DNA of 64,000 bases from Paenarthrobacter ilicis (GTDB lineage: Bacteria; Actinomycetota; Actinomycetes; Actinomycetales; Micrococcaceae), in contig NZ_JAFBCD010000001.1 of NCBI RefSeq assembly GCF_016907545.1, positions 1-64,000 on the forward strand. Reading direction: 5' to 3'. This document shows, piece after piece, positions 1 through 9,007 of the stretch (positions are counted from its first letter, which is position 1; each line of letters opens with the position of its first letter). The translations under genes were made by a program, and so were the position numbers. The notes beneath the pieces are model-generated. The model worked only from the letters and a program-made list of their open reading frames with translations, searched no databases and was not told the origin of the DNA.

Positions 1-503
1 CCCAACGCGGACCCGAGCACCACGTCAGAGGGCCAGTGGGCTCCAGTGTGGACCCGGGAGTACGCCACGCCCGCGGCGATCGGAGCCAAGGCCACGCCAA
101 TGGCCGGCGACACGATCCCTGCACCCACGGCGAAAGCCACGGCGGAGGCCGAGTGCCCCGACGGCATGGAGGAGCTGGTGGGTTGCGGATCCACGAAACG
201 GAAGAAGGGCAGCTGCTCGGGGCGCGGACGGGCCCGGGGAAGTAGCCTCTTGAAAATCACGTTGGTCACGCCGGACGCCACACCCAACGCAAGCAATCCG
301 TGGAGGGCGGCTCGGCGCGGCCTGCCCGGAAAGGCGGACATGACGCCTGCTACTCCGAACCAGAGTTTTCCCTTGGTTGCGGCCGCGGACAAGCGCCGGA
401 AGAAGACGTCCTGATCCCCTTGGGGTTGCCGCGACACCGCCCGGACCAGGAACCGATCGAATCTCGCAACACGTTTGGGACCTTTGCCCACGAAGCCTCG
501 CAT
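1..503 (-). CDS. PAP2-family lipid phosphatase domain protein, 3' end outside the window
   Basis: The minus-strand reading frame opens with ATG at 503, just after an in-frame stop, and is still open at the window edge, giving 167 visible residues. All three acid phosphatase motifs of the PAP2 superfamily are visible: K85-x6-R92-P93, PSGH at 114-117, and SR149-150 with H156 and D160. Hydrophobic stretches around 65-85 and 120-148 fit membrane helices. Such enzymes remove phosphate from lipid phosphates or undecaprenyl pyrophosphate at the membrane. Many actinobacterial proteins that start this way continue into a diacylglycerol-kinase-like domain; whether this one does lies outside the window. 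It is divergent from a second PAP2 gene, with 55 bp between the two starts. Confidence 0.85.
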   Translation of the reverse strand, partial: MRGFVGKGPKRVARFDRFLVRAVSRQPQGDQDVFFRRLSAAATKGKLWFGVAGVMSAFPGRPRRAALHGLLALGVASGVTNVIFKRLLPRARPRPEQLPFFRFVDPQPTSSSMPSGHSASAVAFAVGAGIVSPAIGVALAPIAAGVAYSRVHTGAHWPSDVVLGSAL

Positions 504-558
504 CCCAACACACTAACGCCTCATCATCAGGCCAAGCTGACATGACTACGATGAACGC

Positions 559-1206
559 ATGATCCGCGTCATGGCTCCGAAGCACCGGCCCGGTTGGCAG
601 TTCCTGGCCCCGGCCCTCGTTTTGCTGGCTGCTTTTGTGGTGCCTGCGGTCTTGCTGCTGGCAGGCCGGGGCGCGCCTGCTTTCCAAAGCGTGGACACCG
701 CCTGGCAGTCCGTGGCCCTTGGCTGGCATACGCCCTTCTGGGACGGGGTGAACGCGGTACTCAATCTGGCCGGGTATACGGGCGCCCTGATTGTCCATGC
801 CGTACTGGCTGTTGCGCTGCTGATGAGGCGCCGCCCTAAGACCGCCGTGTTCGTCCTTGCCTCAGGGCTCTCTGTCCTGGCCCTGACCCAACTGGCCAAA
901 ACCGTAGTGGGTCGGGAAAGGCCACAGGGAGCCCATGTCCTCACGGATACGGGTTCATACCCTTCGGGGCATGTTTCCGCCACCACCGCCCTGCTGGCAG
1001 TAGTTGCACTGCTCATGGCACGGTGGTGGATGAACCTTGTGGCGGTCGCAGGCGTTCTTGCCATGATGCTCAGCCGCACATACCTCTCAGCCCATTGGCT
1101 GAGCGATGTCTTTGGTGGAGCCTGCCTGGCCGGCGGAGTCGTGTTTCTACTCTGGTGGCGCTTCCGGGACATATGCATCAAGGAGAATGCACTTCCCGGT
1201 CAGTGA
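559..1206 (+). CDS. PAP2-family membrane phosphatase
   Basis: This 215-residue integral membrane protein has the full PAP2 signature: K114-x6-R121-P122, PSGH at 135-138, and S172-R173 followed by H179 and D183. Five to six hydrophobic segments are visible, starting around residue 15. The family hydrolyses phosphate monoesters on lipids, for example phosphatidic acid or undecaprenyl pyrophosphate, with the catalytic histidines near the membrane surface. The start could be ATG 559 or ATG 571; neither has a strong ribosome binding site. It is transcribed away from another PAP2 gene and ends at a hairpin shared with the convergent MFS gene. The natural substrate cannot be told from the sequence. 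Confidence 0.9.
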   Translation: MIRVMAPKHRPGWQFLAPALVLLAAFVVPAVLLLAGRGAPAFQSVDTAWQSVALGWHTPFWDGVNAVLNLAGYTGALIVHAVLAVALLMRRRPKTAVFVLASGLSVLALTQLAKTVVGRERPQGAHVLTDTGSYPSGHVSATTALLAVVALLMARWWMNLVAVAGVLAMMLSRTYLSAHWLSDVFGGACLAGGVVFLLWWRFRDICIKENALPGQ

Positions 1207-1233
1207 AGAATCCCTGGGTGTCAGGGATTCTTC
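1205..1233. terminator. Bidirectional hairpin between convergent PAP2 and MFS genes
   Basis: GAAGAATCCCTG (1205-1216) and CAGGGATTCTTC (1222-1233) form a perfect 12-bp stem with a 5-nt loop. The stem overlaps the last codons of one gene and the stop codon of the other. It has A/T-rich ends on both sides and can serve both convergent genes. Confidence 0.75.
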
Positions 1234-2411
1234 TTCAGCGGCTTGGCCACGCCGGCCAGCAAGAGGGCCAGCAGGATGGGCGCCCCAATGGCCAGCAAGG
1301 CCATGCGGATTCCTGTGTGGTCGCCAAGGTAGCCCAGCAACGGCGGCCCGGCAAGGAACGCAATGTAGCCAATGGTGGATACCACCGAAACCCGGGCTGC
1401 GGCGTGCTTGGGATCATCCGCCGCGGCGGACATGCCCATGGGGAAAGCAAGCGCCGCGCCGATGCCCCACAACGCCGCGCCAAAACCCGCCATGATGACG
1501 TTCCCGGAGAAGACGAACAGCGCCAAGCCTGCTGCGGCAGCGGCCATGCTGGCCCGCAGCACCGCAACCCTGCCGAAGGTGTCGATTGCCTTGCCGCCCA
1601 GGAACCGCATCAGGGTCATTGCTGCCACGAACAAAGCAAACAGCAGCGCACCGGTGGATTCCGAAGCCTCCAGGCCGTCCACGGCCGCCTTCGCGATCCA
1701 GTCGTTGCCGGCGCCCTCGGTGAGCGTTGCACCCAGGACTACGACGCCGATCAGCAGCGTCCTGCCGTCCCGCCATGCCGAGGTGCCCTTTTCATCCGGG
1801 ACCCCGCCGTCGTTCACTTCCACCGCCTCATGCGGAAGGAAGTACTTGGGAACGGTCAGGGCCAGCAGCACAGCGATCGCGGCAATCACCAACAGGTGTT
1901 CCGGCAGTCCCACGCCCAACTGCGACAGGCATGCACCAATCAACGCACCAAGGAAGGCACCACCGCTGAAGGCGGCGTGGAACTGCGGCATGATGGTGCG
2001 GTTGAGCCGGTGTTCAACATCCGCCCCCTCGATGTTCTGAGCTACGTCCCACAGCCCGATGCCGATGCCGAAGAAGAACAGTGAGACGGCAGTGGCCGGA
2101 ACGGACGCGGCCATCAGCGACAGGGCAATACCCGCGCCGGCAGCACCGGCAATGATGCCCGCCAGGCGAACGGTGTTGGCGGTTCCAATCCTGCCCACCA
2201 CCCAGCCGGCGGACGGCAGGGCCAGCAGGGAACCCACAGCCGTGCAGAGCAGCAACGTGCCCATCTGCCCCGAGGTGAGGCTGAGTGCGTCCGTCACGGC
2301 CGGGATCCGCGCAGCCCAGCTGGCAAACACCAGTCCGTTCATGCCAAAGACCAGGAAGGTTGCCACGGCTGCGGCATTGACGTTGGTGGTGCTTCTGGTG
2401 TTGGTGGTCAT
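1221..2411 (-). CDS. Major facilitator superfamily transporter
   Basis: This 396-residue protein has about twelve hydrophobic segments and the Gly-rich, Arg-bearing loops of MFS permeases (for example GWVVGRIGTANTVRLAG between early helices). It probably exports or imports a small solute by proton coupling; the substrate is not evident. Its ATG overlaps the stop codon of the upstream DeoR-type regulator gene by 4 bp (ATGA), so the two form one translationally coupled unit transcribed from the operator-bearing region at 3195-3231. This implies that the regulator controls the transporter as well as itself. The gene ends at a hairpin shared with the PAP2 gene coming from the other side. Confidence 0.9.
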   Translation of the reverse strand: MTTNTRSTTNVNAAAVATFLVFGMNGLVFASWAARIPAVTDALSLTSGQMGTLLLCTAVGSLLALPSAGWVVGRIGTANTVRLAGIIAGAAGAGIALSLMAASVPATAVSLFFFGIGIGLWDVAQNIEGADVEHRLNRTIMPQFHAAFSGGAFLGALIGACLSQLGVGLPEHLLVIAAIAVLLALTVPKYFLPHEAVEVNDGGVPDEKGTSAWRDGRTLLIGVVVLGATLTEGAGNDWIAKAAVDGLEASESTGALLFALFVAAMTLMRFLGGKAIDTFGRVAVLRASMAAAAAGLALFVFSGNVIMAGFGAALWGIGAALAFPMGMSAAADDPKHAAARVSVVSTIGYIAFLAGPPLLGYLGDHTGIRMALLAIGAPILLALLLAGVAKPLKKNP

Positions 2412-3175
2412 GCAATCACAACTTCCACGGAGAGTTTGTTGAGCAGTTCACGATCTTCAGGGGTGGGTTCCAGGTCCGTCACAATGACGTCCACAGCGTC
2501 CATCGCCGCCACCAATGCCACGGCGCCGGCGGTCCATTTGCCCGCCGCGGCGGCAACTATCACCCGCGCGGCCGATTCAATGCCGGCCCGTTTCACCGCG
2601 GCGTCGTCAATGTCGTGAGCCAGGAGCCCGTCTTTGAGGTTCAGTGCGCAGGGAGTCACGACGGCGGTGTCGAACCTCAGCGAACGAATGTTGGCTTCCG
2701 CCATGGGTCCCCTGAAGGCACGTTCCCCCAGGATCAGGCTGCCTCCGGGAAGGATGATGTCGGGTTCCCGACCGGAGGGATCCTCCAAGAGTCCGTCAAC
2801 GCTGTGCAAGGACATGGGCATCACCGTCAGTTGGCGCTTGCCGAGACGGCGGGCCACCTCGGTTGCCGTGGATCCGGCGTCCAGCCATACATGGTCGCGG
2901 TCCCGGATCAGGGCATCCACCGCAGCGGCAAGGCGCAGTTTGGTTTCGTGGTCTTCAAGGACCCGCTGCCCGTAGCCGGGGTTGTCGCCCCGGGCCACCA
3001 GGCTCCGCGCACCTCCGTGGACGCGTTGGAGGACACCATGCGCAGCCAATATCTCCAAGTCGCGGCGGATGGTTGCCCCGGATGATCCTGTGGAGGACAC
3101 CAGCTCCTCCACAGTGACGTGTTCGCGCGCGCGCAAAAGCTCGCCGATGAGCCGGTGGCGGTCAGCTGTTCCCAT
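2408..3175 (-). CDS. DeoR/GlpR-family transcriptional regulator
   Basis: The 255-residue protein begins with a winged helix-turn-helix, residues about 5-58, carrying the family pattern RRDLEILAAHGVLQRVHGGA. A DeoR-type sensor domain follows (residues about 75-235), related to sugar-phosphate isomerase folds, with the typical DAGSTATEVARRL segment. Family members usually repress sugar or nucleoside catabolic genes and are released by a phosphorylated sugar; the ligand here is unknown. The gene is first in a two-gene operon with an MFS transporter. A long near-perfect palindrome lies 20-56 bp upstream of the start and is the obvious candidate operator for autoregulation. Confidence 0.92.
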   Translation of the reverse strand: MGTADRHRLIGELLRAREHVTVEELVSSTGSSGATIRRDLEILAAHGVLQRVHGGARSLVARGDNPGYGQRVLEDHETKLRLAAAVDALIRDRDHVWLDAGSTATEVARRLGKRQLTVMPMSLHSVDGLLEDPSGREPDIILPGGSLILGERAFRGPMAEANIRSLRFDTAVVTPCALNLKDGLLAHDIDDAAVKRAGIESAARVIVAAAAGKWTAGAVALVAAMDAVDVIVTDLEPTPEDRELLNKLSVEVVIA

Positions 3176-3194
3176 GGATCAACCGTAGCAATCT

Positions 3195-3231
3195 TTGCGC
3201 ATTTAATCATCAGTGGTGATCAAATGCGCAA
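3195..3231. promoter_or_regulatory. 37-bp palindromic operator upstream of the DeoR-MFS operon
   Basis: The arms TTGCGCATTT (3195-3204) and AAATGCGCAA (3222-3231) are perfect reverse complements, and the bases between them continue the dyad, with only two mismatched pairs across 37 bp. It lies in the gap between the regulator start (3175) and the stop of the ABC-F gene. It has no T-run, which fits a protein binding site better than a terminator. Confidence 0.7.
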
Positions 3232-3251
3232 GTCCATCAAACACGCACCCC

Positions 3252-4934
3252 TTAGCGGGCGCGCTCAACCCGCTTTTCGTCCCACACCGGTTCCTTTGAT
3301 TCGTACACTTTGCCGTCCGAACCGAAGATCAGGAAACGGTCAAAGGACTTGGCGAACCAACGGTCGTGCGTCACGGCCAGGACAGTGCCCTCAAAAGCGT
3401 CAATGGCCCGTTCCAAGGCTTCGCCCGAGTGCAGGTCCAGGTTGTCCGTGGGCTCATCCAACAGCAGCAGCGTCGCGCCGGAGAGTTGGAGGAGCAGGAT
3501 CTGGAAACGTGCCTGTTGTCCGCCGGAAAGCGACTCGTACTTCTGCTCCGACTGCCCTGCCAGGCCGTAGGAGTCCAAAGCACCCGCTGCTCCTTCGCGG
3601 GCCAGGCCGGAGCGGTGCTCGTCGCCCCGGTGCAGGATCTCCAGCAGGGTCCGGCCCAGAAGGTCGGGCCGCACATGGGTCTGCGCGAAGAAACCCGGCC
3701 TGATGCGGGCGCCCAGTTTCACCATGCCTTCGTGCGGGACTTCAGCAATGACGACGTCGGACACCGGCAGGTGCTCACGCTCGGGATCGGTCCCTCCCGT
3801 CGCAAGGAGACGGAGGAAGTGGCTCTTGCCGGACCCATTGGAACCCAGGACACCCACACGGTCACCAAACCAGATCTCCGTGGAGAACGGCTTCATCAGC
3901 CCGGTCAGTTCCAATTTCTCGGCCACAACGGCCCGTTTGGCGGTCCGGCCCCCCTTCAGCCTCATCTTGACGTTTTGCTCGATGGGCAGGGCTTCGGGTG
4001 GCCCGATCTCCAGGAACTTGGCCAGGCGTGTTTGGGCCGCCTGGTACCTGTTGGCCATATCGGAGCGGAACGCAGCCTTGTTCTTGTACATGTTGACGAG
4101 TTCCTTGAGCTTGATGTGCTCCTCGTCCCAGCGCTTGCGGAGTTCCTCAAAGCGCGCGTTGCGGTCGGCGCGGGCTTCTACGTAGGACCCGAATCCACCA
4201 CCGTGAATCCATGCGCCTGCACCGTTGATCCCGGGTTCCAGGGTCACGATCCGGCCGGCGGCGTTGTTCAGCAGCTCGCGGTCGTGGCTGATGAACAGCA
4301 CTGTCTTTTTGGACTCTTCCAGCTTGCCCTCAAGCCACCGCTTTCCCGGCACGTCCAGGTAGTTGTCCGGTTCGTCCAACAGCAACAACTCGTCCGGCCC
4401 CGCAAACAAGGCTTCAAGGACCAGCCGCTTCTGCTCTCCACCGGACAGTGTTGAGGCGCGGCGGAACTGGGCTTTGTCGAACGAGATACCCAGGGCGGCC
4501 ATGCAGACTTCGTCCCACACGGTCTCCAGGTCGTAACCGCCGGCGTCTCCCCAGTCCACGATCGCTTGGGCGTACTTCATCTGCGTGGGCTCGTCGTCGT
4601 GTTCCATCATGGCCAGCTCGGCGTCTTCAACAGCCTTGGCAGCAGCAGCGAGGCCTGCCTGCGCGGTGGAAACCAGCAGATCGCGGACCGTCGATTCGTC
4701 GCGTACCTGGCCCACGAACTGACGCATGATGCCCATGTTGCCGGAGCGGCCCACCACGCCTTCGTCCGGGGTGAGGTCACCCGCGATGATCTTGAACAGC
4801 GTTGTCTTGCCGGTTCCGTTGGGTCCGATAAGAGCGGTTTTGGTGCCGTCGGGGACCTTGAAGGTCACCCCGTTCAGCAGCTGTGTGCCGTCGGAGAGGA
4901 AGTAGTCAATGCCGGAAACGTCAATATGGGCCAC
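3252..4934 (-). CDS. ABC-F family ATPase (translation factor type)
   Basis: The 560-residue soluble protein carries two ABC ATPase domains and no membrane segment. The first has Walker A GPNGTGKT at 37-44, signature LSGGEQKR and Walker B ending LLLLDEPDNYLD. The second has GSNGSGKS, LSGGQQAR and LLLLDEPTDNLD. A charged helical linker (roughly residues 245-320) joins them, as in ABC-F proteins that bind the ribosomal E site. Members act in translation control or protect ribosomes from antibiotics; resistance cannot be inferred from sequence alone. It is followed 24 bp upstream by a penicillin-binding protein gene on the same strand, but no functional link is obvious. Confidence 0.92.
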   Translation of the reverse strand: MAHIDVSGIDYFLSDGTQLLNGVTFKVPDGTKTALIGPNGTGKTTLFKIIAGDLTPDEGVVGRSGNMGIMRQFVGQVRDESTVRDLLVSTAQAGLAAAAKAVEDAELAMMEHDDEPTQMKYAQAIVDWGDAGGYDLETVWDEVCMAALGISFDKAQFRRASTLSGGEQKRLVLEALFAGPDELLLLDEPDNYLDVPGKRWLEGKLEESKKTVLFISHDRELLNNAAGRIVTLEPGINGAGAWIHGGGFGSYVEARADRNARFEELRKRWDEEHIKLKELVNMYKNKAAFRSDMANRYQAAQTRLAKFLEIGPPEALPIEQNVKMRLKGGRTAKRAVVAEKLELTGLMKPFSTEIWFGDRVGVLGSNGSGKSHFLRLLATGGTDPEREHLPVSDVVIAEVPHEGMVKLGARIRPGFFAQTHVRPDLLGRTLLEILHRGDEHRSGLAREGAAGALDSYGLAGQSEQKYESLSGGQQARFQILLLQLSGATLLLLDEPTDNLDLHSGEALERAIDAFEGTVLAVTHDRWFAKSFDRFLIFGSDGKVYESKEPVWDEKRVERAR

Positions 4935-4958
4935 GTTTCCATCCTCCCATGGGCTTCC

Positions 4959-6953
4959 TTAGCCGGCCGCCGTCAGGAAGGACTTCAGGAGCGGTCCGCT
5001 GGTTGTGGCGCCAAGCCCGCCGTCCTCCACAAAGACGGCAACGGCCAAATCACCGTGCGTCGCCACAATCCAGGCGTGGGTCTTGGGGGGATCGTCATTG
5101 CCGAATTCTGCTGTCCCCGTTTTGGCACCCACAGGGGCGCCCGGAACCTGCGCAAGGAAGCCCGCGTGGCCGGAGGTCACCACGGCGCGCATCATGTCCG
5201 CCAGCGAGGCCGCTTCTTCCTTGGTGATGGGCTGGGTGGAGGCGGGGGACGCCGGGAGCGCACTTGCGGTAGCGGTATCGGACGACGGCGTGGCGGTGCC
5301 GCTTTCGGTGGGAGTGGCACTGGCGCCGGGGTTCTGCGCGGCATCGGCGTTGAGGACCAGCTGGGGTGATACCGGCGCACCGTTGGCAACAGAAGCCGCC
5401 ATCACAGCGGCTGACAGCGGCGAGAACAACACTTTGCCCTGACCGATCATGGATGCGGCGTGCTCGGTGCCCTCGGCTGCCCCGGGAACGGAACCCAGGA
5501 ACGCGTCGGCGCCCAGCTTGGGAGCTTCAACAGCAACTCCCAAGGCCTGTGCCGCTGATTCGAGCTGGCTCTGGCTGACGGTATCGCGGGCATTGATGAA
5601 CGCAGTATTGCAGGAGTGCGCAAAGGCATCCCTGAGCGCCACTGATCCCAGCGATCCTGCCGGGTACCCTTCCGCATTCTTGAAAGTGCGGCCATCCACG
5701 GTGAGGGTGGGAGTGCACTCCACCTTGGAATCCGGAGTGGCGCCATTCCGGAACATCGCCAGGGAATCAACCATCTTGAACGTGGAGCCCGGCGCGTACT
5801 GCCCCAACATGGCCGTGTTGTAGCCGTTGCTCCCCGGCCCGGACGCAGCGGCAAGCACGGCACCGGTTGAGGGTTTCACGGCAACAATTGCCGAGGCCGG
5901 ACCTACCTGGGCCAACGTTTCTTCCGCCAACTGCTGGAGTTTCAGGTCCAACGTGGTTTTGAGGGTGGTGCCGGGAGCGGGCGGGGAAGAAAAGAGTTCC
6001 CTGGTGCCCTGGGTTTCACCTGGATCCTTGGCAGCGGAACTGGCAACCACCTCCACGCCATCTTTGCCGCGCAGCAGGGAATCGTACTTTTGCTGAAGGC
6101 CGCCTGTGCCGGTGGTGTCACCAGCGCGGAGTGCCCCATTGGACTTCTCGATCTGCTCAGCGCTAGCCTGGCCCACGCTGCCCAGGACTGGGCGGGCAAA
6201 GGTCCTGGTGGGAGCCAGTGCCATGGAATCGAGGATGCTGGATCCACCGGGGATAGCTTGGATTTTGGCCTCGGTAATGTCCGCGGTGTAGGCACGGAGG
6301 ACAAGTCCTTCAACGAATGCCTGGGCCCCGGAGGCGGCTACCTGCTTGGCGTACTCCTCGGCGTCAAGGCCCAACAAGGCGGCCATGGCCCGCGCGGAAG
6401 CGTCGGCCTGCTCAGCGGGAACCTTGGTCTTGTCGATACCCACCTTGAACACCGGCCGGTCCTGGACAATGGGAGCGTCCCCTGCGCCGAGGATTTGCCC
6501 GCGCTGGGCCGGAATGGTTTTGGCGGTGAGCTTTTCCCCGTCAGCCAGCTGGGGTGCCAGCAGGGCAGGGCTCCACTGAACGGCCCATTTGTCGCCATCT
6601 TTTTTGAGCGTGGCGTCCGCGGCGTACTCCCATTTCGCGGACCCGATGTTCCAGCTGTAGTTCAAGGGGAAGGTGGCGGTGTCTCCGTCCAACTTCACGT
6701 CTCCGGACTGCACGGACGGCTTGGCATCCAGGCCCTCGAACACCGCCTTCAATTCCTCGTTGGCCGCGGCAGCGTCTTTGCCCGCAACGGCGAGGGACCC
6801 GACGTCGAGCGTTGACAGTGAGGAAGCCAGCTGCTTTGCAGCGCTTTCCGCTCCCGAGCGGCCGTCATCGCAGGCGGTCAGCGATCCGGCCATGACAACC
6901 GCCGCGAGACCAAGGACAAAGTGGTGCGGTGTAAATTTCCCCATTTGCGACAT
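4959..6953 (-). CDS. Class B penicillin-binding protein with MecA_N-type domain, lipoprotein
   Basis: This is a 664-residue transpeptidase that cross-links peptidoglycan outside the membrane. It starts with a signal peptide ending in the lipobox LTAC (lipidated Cys28). An NTF2-like MecA_N-type domain (about 33-145), a dimerisation domain and a penicillin-binding transpeptidase domain follow. Active-site motifs are STFK (Ser390, Lys393), SCN (Ser447, Asn449) and KTG (611-613). A Ser/Thr/Ala-rich insert sits around residues 525-560. ATG 6953 was chosen because it gives a clean signal peptide; GTG 6968 is the alternative. Lipid anchoring instead of a transmembrane helix is less common for class B PBPs. 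A MecA_N domain alone does not imply methicillin resistance. Confidence 0.9.
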   Translation of the reverse strand: MSQMGKFTPHHFVLGLAAVVMAGSLTACDDGRSGAESAAKQLASSLSTLDVGSLAVAGKDAAAANEELKAVFEGLDAKPSVQSGDVKLDGDTATFPLNYSWNIGSAKWEYAADATLKKDGDKWAVQWSPALLAPQLADGEKLTAKTIPAQRGQILGAGDAPIVQDRPVFKVGIDKTKVPAEQADASARAMAALLGLDAEEYAKQVAASGAQAFVEGLVLRAYTADITEAKIQAIPGGSSILDSMALAPTRTFARPVLGSVGQASAEQIEKSNGALRAGDTTGTGGLQQKYDSLLRGKDGVEVVASSAAKDPGETQGTRELFSSPPAPGTTLKTTLDLKLQQLAEETLAQVGPASAIVAVKPSTGAVLAAASGPGSNGYNTAMLGQYAPGSTFKMVDSLAMFRNGATPDSKVECTPTLTVDGRTFKNAEGYPAGSLGSVALRDAFAHSCNTAFINARDTVSQSQLESAAQALGVAVEAPKLGADAFLGSVPGAAEGTEHAASMIGQGKVLFSPLSAAVMAASVANGAPVSPQLVLNADAAQNPGASATPTESGTATPSSDTATASALPASPASTQPITKEEAASLADMMRAVVTSGHAGFLAQVPGAPVGAKTGTAEFGNDDPPKTHAWIVATHGDLAVAVFVEDGGLGATTSGPLLKSFLTAAG

Positions 6954-7018
6954 TATGCCCCGTTCCACCGACAGTTTCCCGCAACGCCCAGTCAGCGGAC
7001 CGCATGGAAGGCCCTCCG

Positions 7019-7675
7019 TCAGGGAGCGCGGATGATCCTCCGCTGCGTTGCCACCGCAATGGCCGCTGTCCGGTTGTCCACGCCAAGCTTGGAGTAGATA
7101 TGCACCAGGTGTGTCTTCACTGTGGCCTCCGAGATGAACAGCTCCTTGGCCATGGCCCTGTTGCTCATGCCCGTGGCCAGCAGCTCCAGCAGCTGAACCT
7201 CCCTGGCACTGAGGGCCGGTGCCGGGTTGCGGATTCTGCCCATGAGCCTGGCCGCAACCCCGGGAGCAAGGGCGGTCTGCCCAGCCGCGGCGTCGAAGAC
7301 GGCCTGCCGGATCTGCTCCGGCGGAGCGTCCTTGAGCATGTACCCGCTGGCGCCGGCCTCCACGGCCGCCAGGATGTCCGCATCGGTGTCGTAGGTTGTC
7401 AGGATCAGCACAGGTGGCGCGGGACTGCCGGCCTCACCTGTTTTGATCTTCGCCGTGGCAGTGACCCCGTCCATGCCGGCGCCCATCTGAAGGTCCATGA
7501 GCACCAGGTCAACCGGCTCGCCCAAGGCATGCAGCCTCCGCAGTTCAGCCAGCGCAGCATCTCCGTCCGCGGCCTCGGCCACCACTGAAACCTCCGGGAA
7601 TTCGGCCAGCATGGCCCGGAGCCCGGCACGCACCACGGGGTGATCGTCCACCAGGAGGATCCGGATACTGCTCAT
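7019..7675 (-). CDS. NarL/LuxR-type response regulator
   Basis: The 218-residue protein has an N-terminal receiver domain with acidic residues D10-D11, phospho-acceptor Asp61 (in VLMDLQMG) and a conserved Lys near 115. A C-terminal LuxR-type helix-turn-helix follows (about 150-212, with LSAREVQLLELLATGMSNR). It is phosphorylated by the partner histidine kinase, whose stop codon its start overlaps by 4 bp. The operon faces a MacB-like ABC transporter operon. Two inverted repeats in the region between the kinase and the transporter are plausible binding sites, so regulation of that transporter is a reasonable inference. Confidence 0.95.
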   Translation of the reverse strand: MSSIRILLVDDHPVVRAGLRAMLAEFPEVSVVAEAADGDAALAELRRLHALGEPVDLVLMDLQMGAGMDGVTATAKIKTGEAGSPAPPVLILTTYDTDADILAAVEAGASGYMLKDAPPEQIRQAVFDAAAGQTALAPGVAARLMGRIRNPAPALSAREVQLLELLATGMSNRAMAKELFISEATVKTHLVHIYSKLGVDNRTAAIAVATQRRIIRAP

Positions 7676-8946
7676 GCTGCATCGTCCCCTTCAGGCAACG
7701 GGACGCGCACGGCTACCACTGTCCCCTCACCGGGAGCTGACTCGATGGCCAGGCTTCCGTTGAGCACGCCCAGCCGCTCGCGCAGGCTTGTGAGCCCCAC
7801 GCCCGTGCCATCACGGCGTGCTGTGCCTTCCGCCGTCGCCGCCACAAATCCGATTCCGTCATCAAATACGTCCAAGGTCACCTCATCATCAAGGAAGGAC
7901 AGCGTGACGACGGCGGTTCGCGCCTTCGCATGTGCCCACACGTTGGCGAGGGAGGCCTGGGCGGCCCGAAGCAGCGTGGTCTGGAAGGTATTGGGCAGTT
8001 CCAACGGCGCGCCCACCAACTCGAACCGGCATTGCAGCGGCGTTCCACGGGCGCCGGCCTCGGTTTGGGTCTTGGCGCACAGCCGCCGCAGGGTCTCCAC
8101 CAGCCCTGATTCTTCAAGATCCGGTGAGCGGAGTCCGCGCACAAAACTGCGTGCTTCCGCCAGGTTGGCGGATGCGGTGTCCTGGACGACCCTTAAACGT
8201 TCCCGCGCCGTCGAAAAATCGCCGTTGTCCAGTGCCGTCTCCGCGGACCTTCCCATGAGGACAATGCTGGAGAAACCCTGGGCCAGAGTGTCATGGATTT
8301 CCTTGGCCAGCCGTTCGCGCTCGGCCATGGTTCCGGCGTCGTGCTGTGTCCTGGCAAGCTCGGCGCGGGTCCGGCGAAGGTCGTCCGCCACAACCCGCTG
8401 GTTTTCCGCTTCCAGGAACAAGGCTCGGTAAGCCACTCCGGTAACCACCGCAAACCCGGCCCCGAACACGGGTCCCAGCACCATGGGAAGCTGCAGGCCG
8501 CCGTCGGAAGCTCCCTTGCTGTGGAACCACAGCGCGGCCACCACCAACAGCGTGCTTGCGGCTATTCCCACCAGGGCCCAGCGTTGGGGGAGCAGGTGGA
8601 GCTGGAGGAAGAACAAGGGGAACGCCACCCACGCGAAGTCCCCGCTCACCAACAAAAGCAGCAGCCACAGGAGCATCACTCCACCAAGCCACCACCGAGC
8701 GTAGGGCGCCGGGTTGAAACGGGAGGGGTCACCGGCGTGACGCTTTTCCAGGACTGTCCCGGCCAAGTAGACCGCCGCCAACGACGCCGACAAGCCGAGT
8801 CCGGCGGCCAAGGCACCCGGTGACGGAGCGGCCCCCACCCCGGCCAGCAAACGGGTTACAGCCACCACCAGCAGTACCGCGAATCCCACGTGAAGGCTCA
8901 CGCGCAGCACACGGAGAACGGTGGCTGTACCCGAGGCTGGTTGCAT
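7672..8946 (-). CDS. Sensor histidine kinase (HisKA_3 type)
   Basis: This is a membrane-bound sensor of 424 residues with about six hydrophobic segments in the first 190 residues and almost no extracytoplasmic loops. A dimerisation/phospho-acceptor helix with KEIHDTLAQGFSS (His218) and a HATPase_c domain (DDGIGF, GTGVGLTSLRERL) follow. It autophosphorylates and passes phosphate to the downstream response regulator, whose gene it overlaps by 4 bp. ATG 8946 with a GGTAGG-like ribosome site is preferred over ATG 9012. The upstream 22 residues are Pro/Gly-rich and the earlier start would lie inside an inverted repeat. Its membrane-embedded sensor resembles those of cell-envelope stress systems paired with ABC exporters. 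Confidence 0.93.
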   Translation of the reverse strand: MQPASGTATVLRVLRVSLHVGFAVLLVVAVTRLLAGVGAAPSPGALAAGLGLSASLAAVYLAGTVLEKRHAGDPSRFNPAPYARWWLGGVMLLWLLLLLVSGDFAWVAFPLFFLQLHLLPQRWALVGIAASTLLVVAALWFHSKGASDGGLQLPMVLGPVFGAGFAVVTGVAYRALFLEAENQRVVADDLRRTRAELARTQHDAGTMAERERLAKEIHDTLAQGFSSIVLMGRSAETALDNGDFSTARERLRVVQDTASANLAEARSFVRGLRSPDLEESGLVETLRRLCAKTQTEAGARGTPLQCRFELVGAPLELPNTFQTTLLRAAQASLANVWAHAKARTAVVTLSFLDDEVTLDVFDDGIGFVAATAEGTARRDGTGVGLTSLRERLGVLNGSLAIESAPGEGTVVAVRVPLPEGDDAA

Positions 8947-9007
8947 GCCTACCAGCGTATCGCCGGGCTGGGGCCTGCCCGCAGGAATTGCACGTCCGGG
9001 ATGTGGA

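Noticed and set aside
25-798. Long minus-strand frame covering the start of the window
   Set aside because: The frame shift that reads the complete PAP2 motifs (1-503) and the plus-strand PAP2 gene (559-1206) explain this DNA; the 257-codon frame has no motif.
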